Source of the DNA: Strix aluco
Taxonomy: Eukaryota > Chordata > Aves > Strigiformes > Strigidae
NCBI RefSeq assembly: GCF_031877795.1
Contig: NC_133954.1
Coordinates: 8,337,256-8,401,255 of the forward strand
DNA length: 64,000 nt
Reading direction: 5' to 3'
Position 1 is the stretch's first letter. Each line of letters begins with the position of its first letter. Both the position numbers and the translations under genes were made by a program. Below, one piece after another: positions 47,622 to 62,873 of the stretch. The notes below the pieces were generated by a model. That model did no database searches. It was not told the origin of the DNA and saw nothing but the letters and a program-made list of their open reading frames with translations.

Positions 47622-47700
47622 CAGCCCCGTGCCACCCGTCGTGCCCCCGGGGACGCAGCTCTGCTGCGTCCCCGGGGGCACGACGGCTGGCACGGGGCTG
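47622..47700. repeat. 79-nt near-perfect hairpin
   Basis: The left arm 47622-47658 (starts CAGCCCCGTGCCACCCGTCG) pairs with the right arm 47664-47700 (ends GGCTGGCACGGGGCTG) around a 5-base loop, CTCTG. There is one mismatch in 37 pairs. It could be a very stable RNA stem-loop, a cruciform, or a fold-back artefact. Confidence 0.85.
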
Positions 47701-48354
47701 CATCCTCATCCCCATGATGGCACATCTTGGGGACGGGGATGTGTCCCCCCCAGCTCTACCCCGGGTATGGGGATTTGAGACCCCGCCCTGGGGGTGCTGG
47801 AGATCCCACCAGGTCCCAGTCTGGGCTGAGGGACCCCATACTGGGCGCCAGTTTTGCTCAGCCAAGGGTACACGGGGCTGTGACACCCCCATGGGGACTG
47901 GGAGCACCCAGGGCCACCCCCAGTCCTACCTGATCCACCTGGCATTGTGCCCCCCCCCCCCCCCGCGGCTGCACCCTGCAGGGTCATCCCAGCGTCACCC
48001 CCCTTCCCCCGGGGCTGTCTGGGTGCAGGGCCTGGGGCAGCACCCCCAAAACCTTGGGGGAGGATCCAAGCGCTTCGGCTCTCCCCGTCTGAGGCCCCGC
48101 GGCCACTCCCGGGGCTCCCCCCAGGGCTGGGGCGACCCAGACGGCGCAGCCCTGTGGCACCCACTGCAAGTCCCCCCCCCCCCAGGGACCTCACCCCAGG
48201 GCACCCCGCTCCTGGGCACCCAACCTCCGTGGAGCTCAGCACCCACATGTGTGGGTGGGTGCACACGCACACGGACGTGCACGCATGCAAGGACCCGGCG
48301 CAGCGCGGGGGGGGCTCACGCATCCCCCCCAACCCCCCCGCACATGTGGGACCT

Positions 48355-48355
<1 letters not shown>

Positions 48356-48391
<36 letters not shown>
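48356..48391. repeat. (CA)n microsatellite
   Basis: An uninterrupted run of CA dinucleotides, about 17 repeats. Confidence 0.95.
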
Positions 48392-48394
<3 letters not shown>

Positions 48395-50999
48395 CCAGTG
48401 CTGAGCCGGCCCCCGCTCCCCCCACAGACACCAATTTGTTTTATGGCAGCGGAGGAAATTGCCGTCAGTTCCCCCGAGCCAGGAGCCGTTTGAAGTGCTC
48501 TTGCCCCGGGGCCGGGAGGGGCCTTGGCCGTCCCTCCGTCCCCCCAACATCCTCCTGGGGCCTGGGGGGACATCCCTCCATCCCTCCACCCCCATCCCTC
48601 CATCCTCCAGGTCCCGGGGTGGGGGGGAACCAGGAGGTGCTTCTCCTCCTCCCTCCCTCCATCCCTCCATCTCCCCAACCCTATTTCCCCCTGGGGACAG
48701 GGGTATCCCCACACCCCTCTGCTGTGCCCCCCCCATGCCCCGTACCAGCCCTTCTCATCCCCCCCGTCACCCATCGGGGCGCAGTGAGGGCCGTGTGTCC
48801 CCCCCCATCAGGGCCAGGCTCTGGGGACAGCAGTGGGGCGAGGGTTGGGGGTGCAGGGGGAGGCTGCTGCCTCACCCCCACCCGTGCACCGGGGGCCCGG
48901 TTGCAGTTTTGGGGAGCACCAACCCCTCCTGTCCCTGCCCCGGGTCCGTGCGGACCCCAGGCCCCCCCCCATCCCAGCCCCTTGGTCCCCCACGAGCGGC
49001 TGGAGCGGCTGCTGCTGCCTGAGCACTCGGGAAGGGTTGGAGGCATTTGCCTCTCGCCTTGTAATTTATGCAAATGGGCTCTGTAATTAGCTGTAATTTC
49101 AAGGCACGGCTCGGGGTTTCAGACGCTCCATGGCGAGGAGATGCCCCCCCGGAATCCTCCCGCATTGGTGCGTTTTCCTCCCCATGTGTGGTCCCAGATG
49201 GGGCTCCAGCTCCACTCGAGGTGGCTCCAGGAGCCCCCGTCCCCGCCAGACCCCCGTCCCCACTGTCCCCACGGTCCCCAGAGCCCTGGGCCACCGCCCC
49301 TGCCACCGCCCCTCACTGCCCCCGGCCACGTCCCAGCAGCTCCTTCCCCCCCAGCCCAGGAGCGATGTTTTGGGGTGGGTCAGGTGGATCCTAGGGGGTC
49401 CTTGGGGCCCGGTGCTGGTGGCATGAGCGAGTCCCGGCCTTCCCAGGTCCTCATCCCTGTCCCCGGAGGAGGCACAGGGTGTCCCACGTCCTCCTGCCCC
49501 GCAGCCCCTCCATAACTCAGAACCAGGGTGGGAGAGGACCCACAGCAGCCAACACCTGGGACCCCCAGCCAGGGACCCATCTCCCTCCAGCACCACCAGT
49601 CCCTGAAGCACTGGGGGGACTGGGAGGAGACCCTGGAGCGAAGGGACATGCCACATGTGCATGGGGAAAGGTACATCCTTCCTGGGGGCCGGGGGGGACA
49701 TCCCGGCCAGTGTCCCCATCGTGGGGTCCCCGCTCCCTGTGGTGGCGCAGCCGGGATGGGGGTTGGGATCAGGCTGGGGATCGCTCTGGCCGGTGCCCGG
49801 AGCTGCACATGCAAAGTGCCAACTGCTCCCTGCCCCGGAGAGCTGCCGGCGGCCGCGATATGGCGCCTGGAAGGCAGCCGGTGAGCCCGGGGCCACCACC
49901 CTGGCCCAAACTGTCCCCGAGCTGGAGCATCCCCCTTCCCCGTGGCCACAGGAATGGCCACTGGCACCTCCCAGGCAGGCGCAGGGGAGGAGAGGCAGCA
50001 AGACCCCGGGGCTGGGGACCCCCCGTGTCCCCCTTGAATCCCCCCACATGTCCCACAGAGCATTTGGGCACCGGAGCGTGTGTTCACCACCCATCTATTC
50101 CCAGCCAAACCCCCACTGGCAGCTTGCCCTGCCCCTGCCCATCCCGGGGTCCCCATCCTGGGGTCCCCATTCTGGTGCCTGGCCAAGCCGTGGGGCCACG
50201 CTCAGCCCACAGGCAGCCACGTTTTGGCGGCGGCGGCGGTGGAGCCATCCCTGGGATGATGAAAACCAGGAGAGTTTTCCCCAGGGCGAAGGAGTTCCCC
50301 CGCACCCTCCGCCCGGCCGGGTGCTTGGCAAGCACACCAGGGAGATGCGGGCTCCCACGCGCCAGGCTTGGCCAGCCGGACTCACGGTGCTGCTGGCCGA
50401 AGGTCCTGGCTCTGCCCAGGCACTAAGACCTTTTCCCATGGGTTTTGGAGCTGGGTGGGCTTCCCCCAGGGCCACGAGGGTCCCCGAGGGGTTGTGGCCA
50501 CCAGTAGCCAGCCTCGCGCCTGGCCTGGGGATTCTGGCTGTGGAAATGGGGACACGACGCCCTGGTGATTAAGTGGTTCCTCTGGCCTTGGCGTTGCCAC
50601 CTGGAAGCTCCTGGGGTTTCTCCCTCCCGGTAGCCCCCTGCGCTGGCAGCCTCGGTGGTGGGGGCAGGGGAGATGGGAGGGTTGGACACCCCTGGCTGAG
50701 GGGGGACAGGCTCAGCTGGGACCTCCTGGACCCTTCTGGGCTGCCCCAAATCCACCTGGGTTGTGGTGGATCCTGCCATCAGCATCCCTCTCCCCGCAAC
50801 ACGTCCAGATCTGACCCCAAAACTCCTCCCCTGCACCCCCATCCCATTTACCCCACGGCACGGGGCTGAGCCGCGACGGGGTGGGGGGGGGGCAACGAGC
50901 CCCCCACCGGGACGGGTGACATCGCTGGGGACAGGAGAAGGCGGCCACCTCTCTGTGCCACCGTCGGGTGGAGGGACACACACACAACTGGGCTCAGCG

Positions 51000-52300
51000 G
51001 GGTGCGCGGGGGTCCCCGGGGGGGGTTGGCAGGAGGGCGGCAGGAGGAGGGCGGCCACGGGCGCGGGAGGGAGGCGGTTGTTTCTTTCTTCTTTAATTAC
51101 CCCCCTGTTTGCGGTGTCTGCTGCGAACTTCCCGTCCCCTCCCTCCGCTTTCATGCGCCGGATCCTGGGACCGGGACCAGGCTCCTGTCAAGCGGCGGGG
51201 CTGGGGCTCTGCCTCCAAGGGTTAAAATCACCTGGGCCGGGGAGGGGTGGAGCTGGGACGGTGGGGAGGAGGGAAGAGCCGGGAGCCGGGCTGGGACCCA
51301 GCCATTCCTGCTCGCCCGGCCCAGTGGGTGCCCCGTCCCTGGGGAGCCGCGCGGGTCCCTCGGGGTCCCCTCGGGAGCCAGCGCCCACGCCACGCCGATG
51401 AGGACGGAGCCGCCCGGAGCTCGCTGCCGCTAGACCCGTACGTACCCCCCCTCCGCTCCGGGCGCTGCTCGCCTCCATCTCCCCGACGGCCACCGCGGCG
51501 GGAGGGTGGGCGACCGCGGGGACCCCCGACGGGACCCCCCCGGGACGGGGTCACGGTGCCGCGGCCGCCCCGACCGGCGGCTGGGAACGTGCTGCTGGCG
51601 GCTCCGCCGCCCCGGCCCAGCCCAGCCCCGGCAAGTCTTTGCTTGCCGCCCCGCCGCGTCCACTGGCCACCGAGCCCCGAGGCTCCCGGCCCCTTCGCCT
51701 CCCGAGACGCCCGTCCCCCCGACTCCCCCCCTCCAATTCACAGCGCGAAGCCCCCTCCCACGGGGCTGCGACCCCCGCGCCGGTGCCAAGCCCCGGTGCG
51801 AGGGTGCAAGGCAAGGGGGCTGGGCCCCCCCGCACCGCCCCCGGGGCTCTCTGTGGCCCCCCCCTCCGCCAAACAAAGCCCCGGGGGAGTTTCGCTCCGG
51901 CCCGAGGGAGCGTTGCGGTGGGGGTGAGAGCGGCGAACCGGCGGTATCAGCCCCCGAAACTCGCGGCGTCAACCCCCGACCCCCGCAGCATCACCCCCGA
52001 ACCCACGGCATCACCCCTTGAAGGCGCAGCATCACCCCAAACCCCTCAGCATCACCCCAAAACTCGCAGCTCCACCCCCGCCCATCATCCCCGACCCACC
52101 CGTCGGGGCTCGCCGAGCCCGGCCGGGCAGGAGCCGGGGCCGGGGGCCGCGGGCAGCGCTGGTTGCCCAGCCCCGCCGTGGGGCGAGGCACCGGCTGGGG
52201 CTGGGAGACGGGCAGAGCCGCCTCTGCCCAGCCTGGACCGTGACTCACGGGGACGCATCACTCGCCGGTGCCTCAGTTTCCCTGCGGTGAAATGGCCAAC
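51000..52300 (+). promoter_or_regulatory. CpG island, probable SP6 promoter and first exon
   Basis: A dense CpG block about 2.3-3.5 kb 5' of the SP6 coding exon and on its side of the intergenic space. The SP6 coding exon has its own acceptor, so a separate 5' noncoding exon is required and this island is the natural place. No start site can be pinned down. Confidence 0.5.
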
Positions 52301-54537
52301 GCGTCGTCGAGCCCCGCCAAGGAGGGGGACGCTGGGGGCCCTTGGGGATTTTTGTCGTCATTCCCGGATGGAAAAACGCCCTGGGAGCTTCCACGCGTGG
52401 CTGGGGCAGCCGGGCAGGGCAGGGTCAAAGAGAGGGGGTCCCTCCCAGTCCCCGTCGCCCCCCCCCAAATCCCAGCACTGGGGCTGGTTCCCTGGTTTTG
52501 GAGCTGGGGAGGGTGTAGCCGCGGTGGAGGTGGCGCGGCCCGGCTGGGGGTCTCGGTGCGCGTGGTGGGGCCGTGGGTCGGGGACTCGGTCCCCGTGGGA
52601 CCCCCCCGAGCCGGGGGGAGTGTTTGGGAGTGGGGCGTGCCGGGAGAGCCACGGCCGTCACGGCCCGGAGCTCAGCGTGGCCGTGCCGGGTCTGCGTCGG
52701 GTGGGACCTGCCCGGGAGCCCGCGGAGGGTCCCTTCTCCTCCTGTCGGGGTTGGGGGGCTGGGGGACATCCCTGCAAAGTCCTCTCTGTCCCCAGATCCG
52801 GGGGAGGGGGGGCTGTGCAGTGCCAGCTGCCACTCCAAAGCCCTGTGACGGGCTGTCACCGTGGGGTTTTGTGGTTTTGACCCCAATCTCACACCCACGG
52901 GGAGCAGCGGGCTGGGGGGGCTCAGGACCCCACTGGGGACCAGTGGGAGCCATGGCCCCCCCTCGGTGCCAGCCATCACCTACCCTGCTGGCATCCCCAG
53001 GAGGCAGGGATGGTCCCGAGGACGTGGCTCTGAATTTGGTGCCAACCCCCCCCCCGGGTTGGAGTGGCAGAGCTGAGCCCCCCCCGGGGAGCAGCACCCC
53101 AAAACTTGCTTGGGCTGCCAGTCCCGGGGGGCTCGTCCCCCCCCAACCACCCCAGCACCGGCTCAACGCCGAGCTCCTGTGGGTGTTGGTAGTGCAGGTG
53201 GAGGTGGGTTCTGCTGGGGGGATTTTGCCCCCCCCCTCCAGCTCCCACCGCTATTCTGGGGGTCCCCCTGCCTTCCCCGGTGCCACCTGGCAGGTGAAAA
53301 AGGTGTCCCCACGGAGCTGGGGGGGTCTTCAGCATTGGAGACACCCCCCCCCCCCCGAACTCAGTGCTGGGGATCGGGGGGCTTTGGGGGTCTGGCCTCT
53401 GTGCACAGGGGATCCCCCACCCCAAAGCTGTTAGCACCCCCCCCAAGGTGTCTCCCTGGGGGTCTGTCCCTGTCCCAGACAGGCTGGGGGTGGCGGGGAG
53501 CTGGGGGGGGGGGCGACGTGGGGGTGTCTGGAAGTGCATGACAGTGTTGGGAAGGGACGGTGGGGGTTTGTGGGAAGGGGGGGGTCTCGATTGCCCCCCG
53601 CCGCAGCGCCGGTGGGAAGTTGGGGGGCGGGAGCTGGTGGCGGCAGGTGGATTTCGACACTGGGGTGGGGCCCGTCCCCAGTGGGGTTTGCACAGCTCCC
53701 GCTGAGTCACGGCCGCCGTGCCGGGGAGGCAGCGGGTGCCGGGGGGTCTGGGGGTGCAGCGGGTGCCCGGGGGTCCGGGGCTGCGGGCGAAGGCAGCCTA
53801 GAGCCTGGCTTCAAAGAGCTGCCGGCGGCTCGGCCCCGGGGCTCCGCTGCCTCCCCGCAGCCAGCTCCACTCCCCCATCCTGCTGCCAACTACCCCGGGG
53901 GTGCAGCCCCCCCCTCCCTGGCTGCGTTTTGCCCCCCCCCCTCACCCCCAGCGGCTTGGGGGCTCCCAGCTGGGCCAGGGGCTTGAGGCAGGAGCAGAGA
54001 TGGGGGCGATGGTTTCCCAGCCCGGCTGGGATGAGGGAGAGCCGGGGTGGCCTTGTGGGTGCTGTGTCCCCCCAGTGTTGGGGCAGGGGCTTGGGGACGT
54101 CACTCGCGTCGCCGTGGGGACCCCAGCTGACTTGGAGGGACGTGGCCGGGGAGGGGACGAGGCAGATGCTGGCGGCTTCCTTAGATTTCAGAATTAGGCA
54201 CCGACCCCTTTGGGCCACAGCCGTGACCCACCGGCATTGTATCTGTGCCAGGGGCACGGGGACGGGTGCTGAGGGGGTCCCCCCCCGCCTGGTGCCACCG
54301 TCCTGGTGTCACACCGGGCTGCGGGGTGTCCCCCAAATCGCGGGCGCTGGGGGGCTGCCGTCACCCATGGCATGGTGGGACCGTGATGGTGCGGGACGGG
54401 GAATCGGTGTCGCCGGTGCCAAACCCCTCCCTGTGCCAGCGTGCAGAGGGGGGGTGAGGAGGTGTGCCCCCCTCTCTTCTCACAGCTCTTCTCTCCCCCC
54501 CCCCCCCCTCCCCGCCCATCCCTCCTTGGCCCTGCAG
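52301..54537 (+). other. probable SP6 intron
   Basis: GC-rich sequence between the CpG island and the SP6 coding exon, ending in the pyrimidine tract and acceptor (CCCTGCAG) at 54537. Nothing coding is recognised. Confidence 0.5.
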
Positions 54538-54571
54538 GTCTGTCTGTGCCTCCGCCCCGCGCCGCCCGGCA

Positions 54572-55672
54572 ATGCTCACAGCGGTCTGCGGCTCTTTGGG
54601 GACCCAGCCCTCCGACGCACCCCGCAACTCCCCGAGCCACCTGGACCTGCAGCCGCTGCAGCCCTTCCAACCCCACGGCAGCAGCGCCGCGGCAGGTGCC
54701 GCCGACTTCACCTCCCCGCTGCCCCCCCCGGAGCTGCCGCTGGCGGGTCCCGACGCCACCTTCGCCACCCCCGGCACCTACGAGCCCCATGGCCCCCCGC
54801 GATTAGAGCTGCCCGACGACGGCCCCGCCGCCCCCGGCGCCTACGCCAAGCTGCTGCCGGCCGCCCCGGACATGGCGCATCCCTACGAGCCCTGGTTTCG
54901 GCCCCCCCATCCCGGTCCCCCCGGTGAGGATGGAGGCGTCAACTGGTGGGACCTCCACGCCGGAGCCAGCTGGATGGAGCTGCCCCCCGGGCAGGGTGGG
55001 GGTCTGCAGGTGCCCGGGCACCCTGGGCTGCCACCAGCCCTTGGGGGGTACGGCGGCGGGGAGCACCAGCTCTGCGCTCCCCCCACCCACCTGCTGCCCC
55101 CACCCACCCAGCATCTCCTGGGACCGGAGGGGGCGAAGGCGCTGGAGGGACCCCCCGAACCCCGTGGGCCGGAGGCGGAAGGCAGCGGGCGACCGAAAGG
55201 TGCCCGTCGTGCCGTGCCGCGGGGCGGGGGGCAAGCGGCGTGTCGCTGCCCCAACTGCCAGGAGGCGGAAAGGGGGGGTCCCTGCCCCGAGGGGGTGAAA
55301 CGCAAACACCTACACAACTGCCACATCCCCGGCTGCGGGAAGGCGTATGCCAAGACGTCCCACCTGAAAGCCCACCTGCGCTGGCACAGCGGCGACCGAC
55401 CCTTCGTCTGCAACTGGCTCTTCTGCGGCAAACGCTTCACCCGCTCCGACGAGCTGCAGCGGCACCTCCAGACCCACACGGGCGCCAAGAAATTCGCCTG
55501 CCCCGTCTGCGGCCGCGTCTTCATGCGCAGCGACCACCTGGGCAAGCACATGAAGACGCACGATGGGGGCAAGGACGGGGGCGAACCCGAGGTCAAGGGC
55601 GCCGGGGACCCGTCGGCCGGCAAGGGAGGCAAGAGGGAGTCGGAGGGGGGTAACGCCGCCCCCACAAACTGA
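54572..55672 (+). CDS. SP6: SP6 (epiprofin) transcription factor
   Basis: An Sp-family zinc-finger factor needed in mammals for tooth, hair and limb ectoderm. A single coding exon of 366 aa (human 376) starts [17 protein letters not shown] and matches the SP6 N-terminus. The ATG follows the acceptor by 34 bases, and longer upstream frames have no support. [14 protein letters not shown] is the conserved mid-protein motif. The Btd box is [10 protein letters not shown] (~residue 224). Three C2H2 fingers follow at about 247-331: [39 protein letters not shown] and [20 protein letters not shown]. All zinc ligands are present. SP6 is divergent from SP2 as in mammals. No break is seen. Confidence 0.97.
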   Translation: MLTAVCGSLGTQPSDAPRNSPSHLDLQPLQPFQPHGSSAAAGAADFTSPLPPPELPLAGPDATFATPGTYEPHGPPRLELPDDGPAAPGAYAKLLPAAPDMAHPYEPWFRPPHPGPPGEDGGVNWWDLHAGASWMELPPGQGGGLQVPGHPGLPPALGGYGGGEHQLCAPPTHLLPPPTQHLLGPEGAKALEGPPEPRGPEAEGSGRPKGARRAVPRGGGQAACRCPNCQEAERGGPCPEGVKRKHLHNCHIPGCGKAYAKTSHLKAHLRWHSGDRPFVCNWLFCGKRFTRSDELQRHLQTHTGAKKFACPVCGRVFMRSDHLGKHMKTHDGGKDGGEPEVKGAGDPSAGKGGKRESEGGNAAPTN

Positions 55673-56639
55673 GCCGCTGAGCCCCGGGGGGGACACGGAT
55701 GGAGGTGGGGGGCCGGGGGGGACCCTTTGGGGCCGGTCTCTGAAGGGTGTTGGGGTGCGGGTGGGGGGTGGGGGCGCAGGGCTGGCACCTTGTGCTCGAA
55801 GCGGTGGCGAGGTTGCGGGGGGACACGATGCCGGTGGCACAGCCCCGTCCCCCGCTGCGGCGGTGCCGGTTGGGGAGCGCCCGGAGCTGCCCCGCGGCGG
55901 TTTCACTTGTCCCGCTCCCGCTCTCCCGCCCCGGTTTCCCCCCCCCCCGCCCCCCCCCCCCCCGTCCTCCCCCGGCTTCCCAAATCTTTTTTTTTCGGGA
56001 GGCTGCTGGCAGGCGGCGGGGCTGTTTGGGAGGAACATCAATGGGAGCCGAAGGAGCAGGCGCTGCCCGGGCACGTCCAGCCCAAAGGGGAGGAAGGAGA
56101 AGGAGAAAGGGAGAGAGGAGAAACCCGGGAGCCTTCGCTCGGGGAGGGCGGCCGCAGCCCCCCAGCCCCCTCCCCGTGGTCCCCCCTTAAACTGTTGGCA
56201 CCCCGGGCTCAGCCCCCTCCCCGTGCCGGCCCCGCTCTTTCACCACCCATAAGGTTTTGGCACTCAGGGGGGCACTCGGGGTGCCTACAGCCCCCCCTGT
56301 CCCGCCTGGGGATGCTGGGCTGGCGGGGGTCCCGCATCCTTGGAGCGTCGCTTTAGCTTGGGGGTGCAAACACATTTTTTGGCCCAAATCGAGGCTAAAA
56401 TAGGAAAAAAAAAAAAAAAAAAAAGAAGTCCTGCTTGAATGTGAGCCGTGGGGGGCCACGGGGGGCCGCGGCGGGCGCGTGGCGCGGCGGCGGGCGGTTG
56501 CCCAAGCGCACACCTGCAGCTTTCCCACACCCACCGCCGCGGCCCCGGGCGGGAAACACACACGGGGCGGCCGCGGCCCCGGGAGAGCCGGGGCGGCCAC
56601 ATTCCTCCGGCCTGGCACTGCCCCGCGACCCCCCGCCTC

Positions 56640-57075
56640 CCCCCCCGGCACCCCGTTGGCCGTCCCTCTCTGGGGACCCCGTGACTGCAGGGGACGTATT
56701 GCCTGTCCCCCGGGGACCCCATTGCCGTCCCTTCCCGGGGACCCCCCGCTGGGGGCTGCAGCCATCCCCCTGTGCGTGCTACAGGTCCCTCGGGGACCCC
56801 GTATCTCCAGGGGACCCCCGCTGTCCCCCCATGCATGCTGCCTGTCCCCCCGTGGCCCCGTAGCCGTCCCTCCCCGGGATCCCGTATCTCCAGGGGACCT
56901 CTGCCTGTCCCCCCGTGCATGCTGCCTGTCCCCCCGGGGACCCCATAGCTGTCCCTTCCCAGGTCCCTCTATCTCCCAGGGACACCCCGGGGCATCCCCC
57001 ACCAGGGACCCTGTATCTTTCCTCCCCTGGGGCTGTCCCCCTTTCCCCAGGGGACCCCATATCTGTCCTTCACCC
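56640..57075. repeat. minisatellite downstream of SP6
   Basis: Units built on GGGGACCCCGTATCTCCAGG and GCATGCTGCCTGTCCCCC repeat with variation about eight times. Confidence 0.8.
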
Positions 57076-57494
57076 CTGACTGGCGGTCCATGAAACTTGG
57101 TTTTTAGACCTTTTGGGTCTTAACCCCCCGATTTTGGCAGAACCCCTTGGACACAGAAGGAGACACAGAACCTGGGACCTGGGGGGGGGTGGGGTGTGTG
57201 TTGGGGGGCAGCGCTGGGGCTGGGTGGGGTGGGGCTCGCAGGTTGCTCGGGGCACCCGGGGTTCCCCCGGCTCTGCCCCCCAGCCAGCACCAGTTCACAC
57301 CAGTTGGGAATCTGGGGAGGGGGGGAGATTTGGGGGGGCCGATCTCCCAGCATGGCCCTATCCTGGGGGCTCTGGGGGGGCCGTGTCTTGGGCTGCGGGG
57401 GCTGCCCGGGCTCGGAGCACCCTGGGGTCTGGGGGGGTGGTGAAGTCGAGTGGGGTCCGTGCCCAGAGGGCGCCCCAAGACCTTCGGTTTTGAT

Positions 57495-57555
57495 TGTTTT
57501 ATTATTATTATTAATTATTAATTAATTATTATTAATTATTATTATTTTATTAAGG
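57495..57555. repeat. (ATT)n-rich low-complexity tract
   Basis: A 60-base run of ATT and AATT repeats, the most AT-rich patch in the window. Confidence 0.9.
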
Positions 57556-58776
57556 TGAAGCCAGGCTTTGCCACTCGGGCAGAGTGGATGTCTCGGGCCG
57601 AAGCTGTGGCCGTGGGCCTTACGGGTGGGGAGGGGGGGTAGGACCCCTCAAAGGGTCCCATCCCCATCCCTGTCCCTGTCCCCATCGGTGCGCAAGGGGC
57701 TGATGGCAGCCCCCCCCCCCCCCCCCCTCCCCGCGCCGGGGGGGCCAGGGACGAGCCGTGGGGCTGGAGAAACCCAGCACGAGGTGAAGTCTCGCTGGGG
57801 GGGTCTGCGAGGACACGTGTCCCCAGCCCCAGCACGGCTGCCACCGTCCCTCCGCAGGACTCGGGTGACCTGGGCTGCCCGCAGCTCTCGAAGGACGTCC
57901 CCGACTCCGGCATTTGCCTTTTCCAGCACAAAATCCTCCCTCAGTGCCCCCCCCGGCTGGGATTTCATCTCCTGAGAGTACCCCGGGGGGGGGCTCAGGA
58001 CCCACCCCGGGGCGGGGGGGCTTGGGATCCTGTCCAGGGTGCCGTAGTGTCAGCGTCGGGCCAGTGGCCCATCGGTTTTGGTAGCCAAGCTCAGCTCCAG
58101 CAGTGGCCGGGGGCTCTGGCATGTCGGGGACCCCACACTGCAGCCGCTGGGGCTTGTTTTGGGGGGGGGCTGCACCTGGGGCACCCCAAGGGTGAGCTGG
58201 GGAGGGAACGGCTGAGCAGGGGGTCCCACGGCGATGCCGGGGCTGGGGGTTCAGCCTCGTTGGGCTGCCCCCCACCCCACTCAGAGCTGGGGGGCTGCAA
58301 GGAGGGGCCCCAGGTGTGCTCTGCCCCCGCACCCCCCCCCTCGGGGCCCTGCCTGCCGCGATGGGGCAATGAAGGCTGTAAAACCGGGTGGGGAAGGACG
58401 GAGGCCGGCTCCCACCCGCCGAAACCAGTCCAGCCTGCTGCGGCGTGGGGATCCCGGCCCCGCACCCCGAACCGCCGCGTCTCCCACCCCCGAGCCACCT
58501 CCCCGGGGCAGGGAGGAACCAGCCCAGGCGGGGGCCCCGGGCGTCCCCCAGCCCCCAGGGCGAGGGGCGGCTGCGGGCTCGAAGGGGAATGGGGGACCCC
58601 CGGGAGGGGGGGTGGCCCGAGGGGTGCTGCAGCTGGGGGGCAAGGGGTGCCCCCCCGCCCGGCGAGGGGAGTGTTTGTGCTGTGAAGAGGCTGCAGGGCT
58701 GTGGGTTTGGGTTTTGTACTGGAATAAATGCCGCGTGTTTTCCACGCCCCGGCTCTCCGGCTCCCTCTCTGCCAAG

Positions 58777-59245
58777 GGACCCTGACCCCCACCCATCTCT
58801 GCCAAGGGACCCCCAAGGGACCCAGGCCTCCGGCACCCTGACCCCCACCCATCTCTGCCAAGGGACCCAGGCCTCCGGCACCCTGACCCCCACCCATCTC
58901 TGCCAAGGGACCCCCAAGGGACCCAGGCCTCTGGCACCCTGACCCCCACCCATCTCTGCCAAGGGACCCCCAAGGGACCCAGGCCTCCGGCACCCTGACC
59001 CCCACCCATCTCTGCCAAGGGACCCCCAAGGGACCCAGGCCTCCGGCACCCTGACCCCCACCCATCTCTGCCGAGAGACCCAGGCCTCCGGCACCCTGAC
59101 CCCCACCCATCTCTGCCGAGGGACCCAGGCCTCCGGCACCCTGACCCCCACCCATCTCTGCCAAGGGACCCAGGCCTCTGGCACCCTGACCCCCACCCTT
59201 CTTTACCAAGGGATCCAGGCTTCCAGCACCCTGACCCCCACCCTG
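58777..59245. repeat. minisatellite with alternating 45- and 56-bp units
   Basis: The base unit is 45 bp, GGGACCCAGGCCTCCGGCAC followed by CCTGACCCCCACCCATCTCT and GCCAA. A longer 56-bp form adds GGGACCCCCAA. About ten units are present. The long minus-strand frames here (VGVRVPEAWVP repeats) are translations of the repeat. Confidence 0.93.
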
Positions 59246-59464
59246 GCCTTGTGCCTCCAGGGCTGCTTGGGATGGGGATGCAGGAGGGGGCTGGGTGGGA
59301 GTGGGGGAGACCCAGGTGAGCCCCCCCCATTCCCAGGAGGGCCACATCCTGCCCCCCTCTGGCCTGGCCTCGCACGTCGGGAGGCGCCGGGCGGGCGCCC
59401 AGGGTCCCCCCCGCGGGCAGGGCGCTGCCCAGCAGGTCTGCCTGCATACCGTGGGGCGGGCGTG

Positions 59465-59630
59465 ACGCGTGGGGCGCTGCCCACGCCGGGGTGCTGCCCA
59501 CGGGGGGTGCTGCCCACGCGGGGTGCTGCCCACAGAGGGTGCTACCCACGCAGGGTGCTACCCACGGGGTATACTTTACCCACGCGGGGTGCTGCTCATG
59601 GGGGTGCTGCCCACGGGGGGCTCAGCCCCA
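59465..59630. repeat. short minisatellite upstream of SCRN2
   Basis: Units of about 17 bases on GGGTGCTGCCCACGCG recur about eight times. Confidence 0.85.
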
Positions 59631-59729
59631 TGGGACCCTCCCGTCCCCTGCTCACACCCGGGTCCCCCGTCCCTGCCCCACGGGGAACCGACCTGGGACC
59701 CCCGTCCCCGGGTTCCTTGGGGGTCTGGT

Positions 59730-59960
59730 GCCCCCGCCCCGCCCCGCCCCGCCCCGTCCGACGGGGATGCCGGGGCCGGTCCCCGCCCGCTGCCGCCGTG
59801 CGGCCTCCGGCCACCGGGCGCCGCCGTCGCCCGGACGGGGCGGGACGGGGCGGGGACGGAACCGGGAGGCGGCGGCGGCGGCGGCGGGGCGGGAGCAGCG
59901 GCAGGTCCGTGGGGGTTCCGGGGGGTCCCGGGAAGCGGGGTTGTGCGGGGGGGGGTCCCG
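59730..59960 (+). promoter_or_regulatory. SCRN2 CpG-island promoter and probable noncoding exon 1
   Basis: Tandem GCCCC GC boxes and a GGCGGCGGC run end at CAGCGGCAG|GTCCGT near 59904, a good splice donor. The first coding exon opens with an acceptor (GTTTTAG at 60239), so a noncoding exon 1 ending here is likely. Confidence 0.6.
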
Positions 59961-60000
59961 TCCGCGGTCGGTGCAGGGGGTCCCGGTTAGTGGGGACTGA

Positions 60001-62853
<2,853 letters not shown>

Positions 62854-62862
62854 TGATGTAGG

Positions 62863-62868
62863 AATAAA
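62863..62868 (+). terminator. SCRN2 poly(A) signal AATAAA
   Basis: AATAAA lies about 280 bases after the SCRN2 stop and only five bases before the opposing LRRC46 signal. Confidence 0.75.
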
Positions 62869-62873
62869 GAGGC

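Larger units (their letters stand above)
43801..51000. other. intergenic block between the SP2 and SP6 promoters
   Basis: GC-rich DNA with several minisatellites (listed separately), a (CA)n tract and a strong hairpin. Long Pro/Gly/Cys/His frames such as those over 46.3-47.4 kb are minisatellite products. I find no supported gene. AT-richer patches near 46140-46260 and 49050-49110 are the best candidates for regulatory elements. Confidence 0.55.
55673..58728 (+). other. SP6 downstream region, possible long 3' UTR
   Basis: No AATAAA appears until AATAAA at 58723-58728, so the SP6 3' UTR may run about 3 kb. Inside are an oligo-A run at about 56405-56424, a minisatellite and an (ATT)n-rich patch at 57495-57555. 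An internal non-canonical poly(A) site is equally possible. Confidence 0.4.

Noticed and set aside
53533-53544. AGTGCATGACAG, the core of the miR-148/152 family, in the SP6 upstream intron
   Set aside because: The bases after it diverge from the mature miRNA and I see no complementary arm on either side, so no hairpin. Treated as a chance 12-mer.
57619-59196. 525-codon minus-strand frame with VGVRVPEAWVP repeats
   Set aside because: It is a translation of the 45/56-bp minisatellite; all three phases of the repeat stay open.
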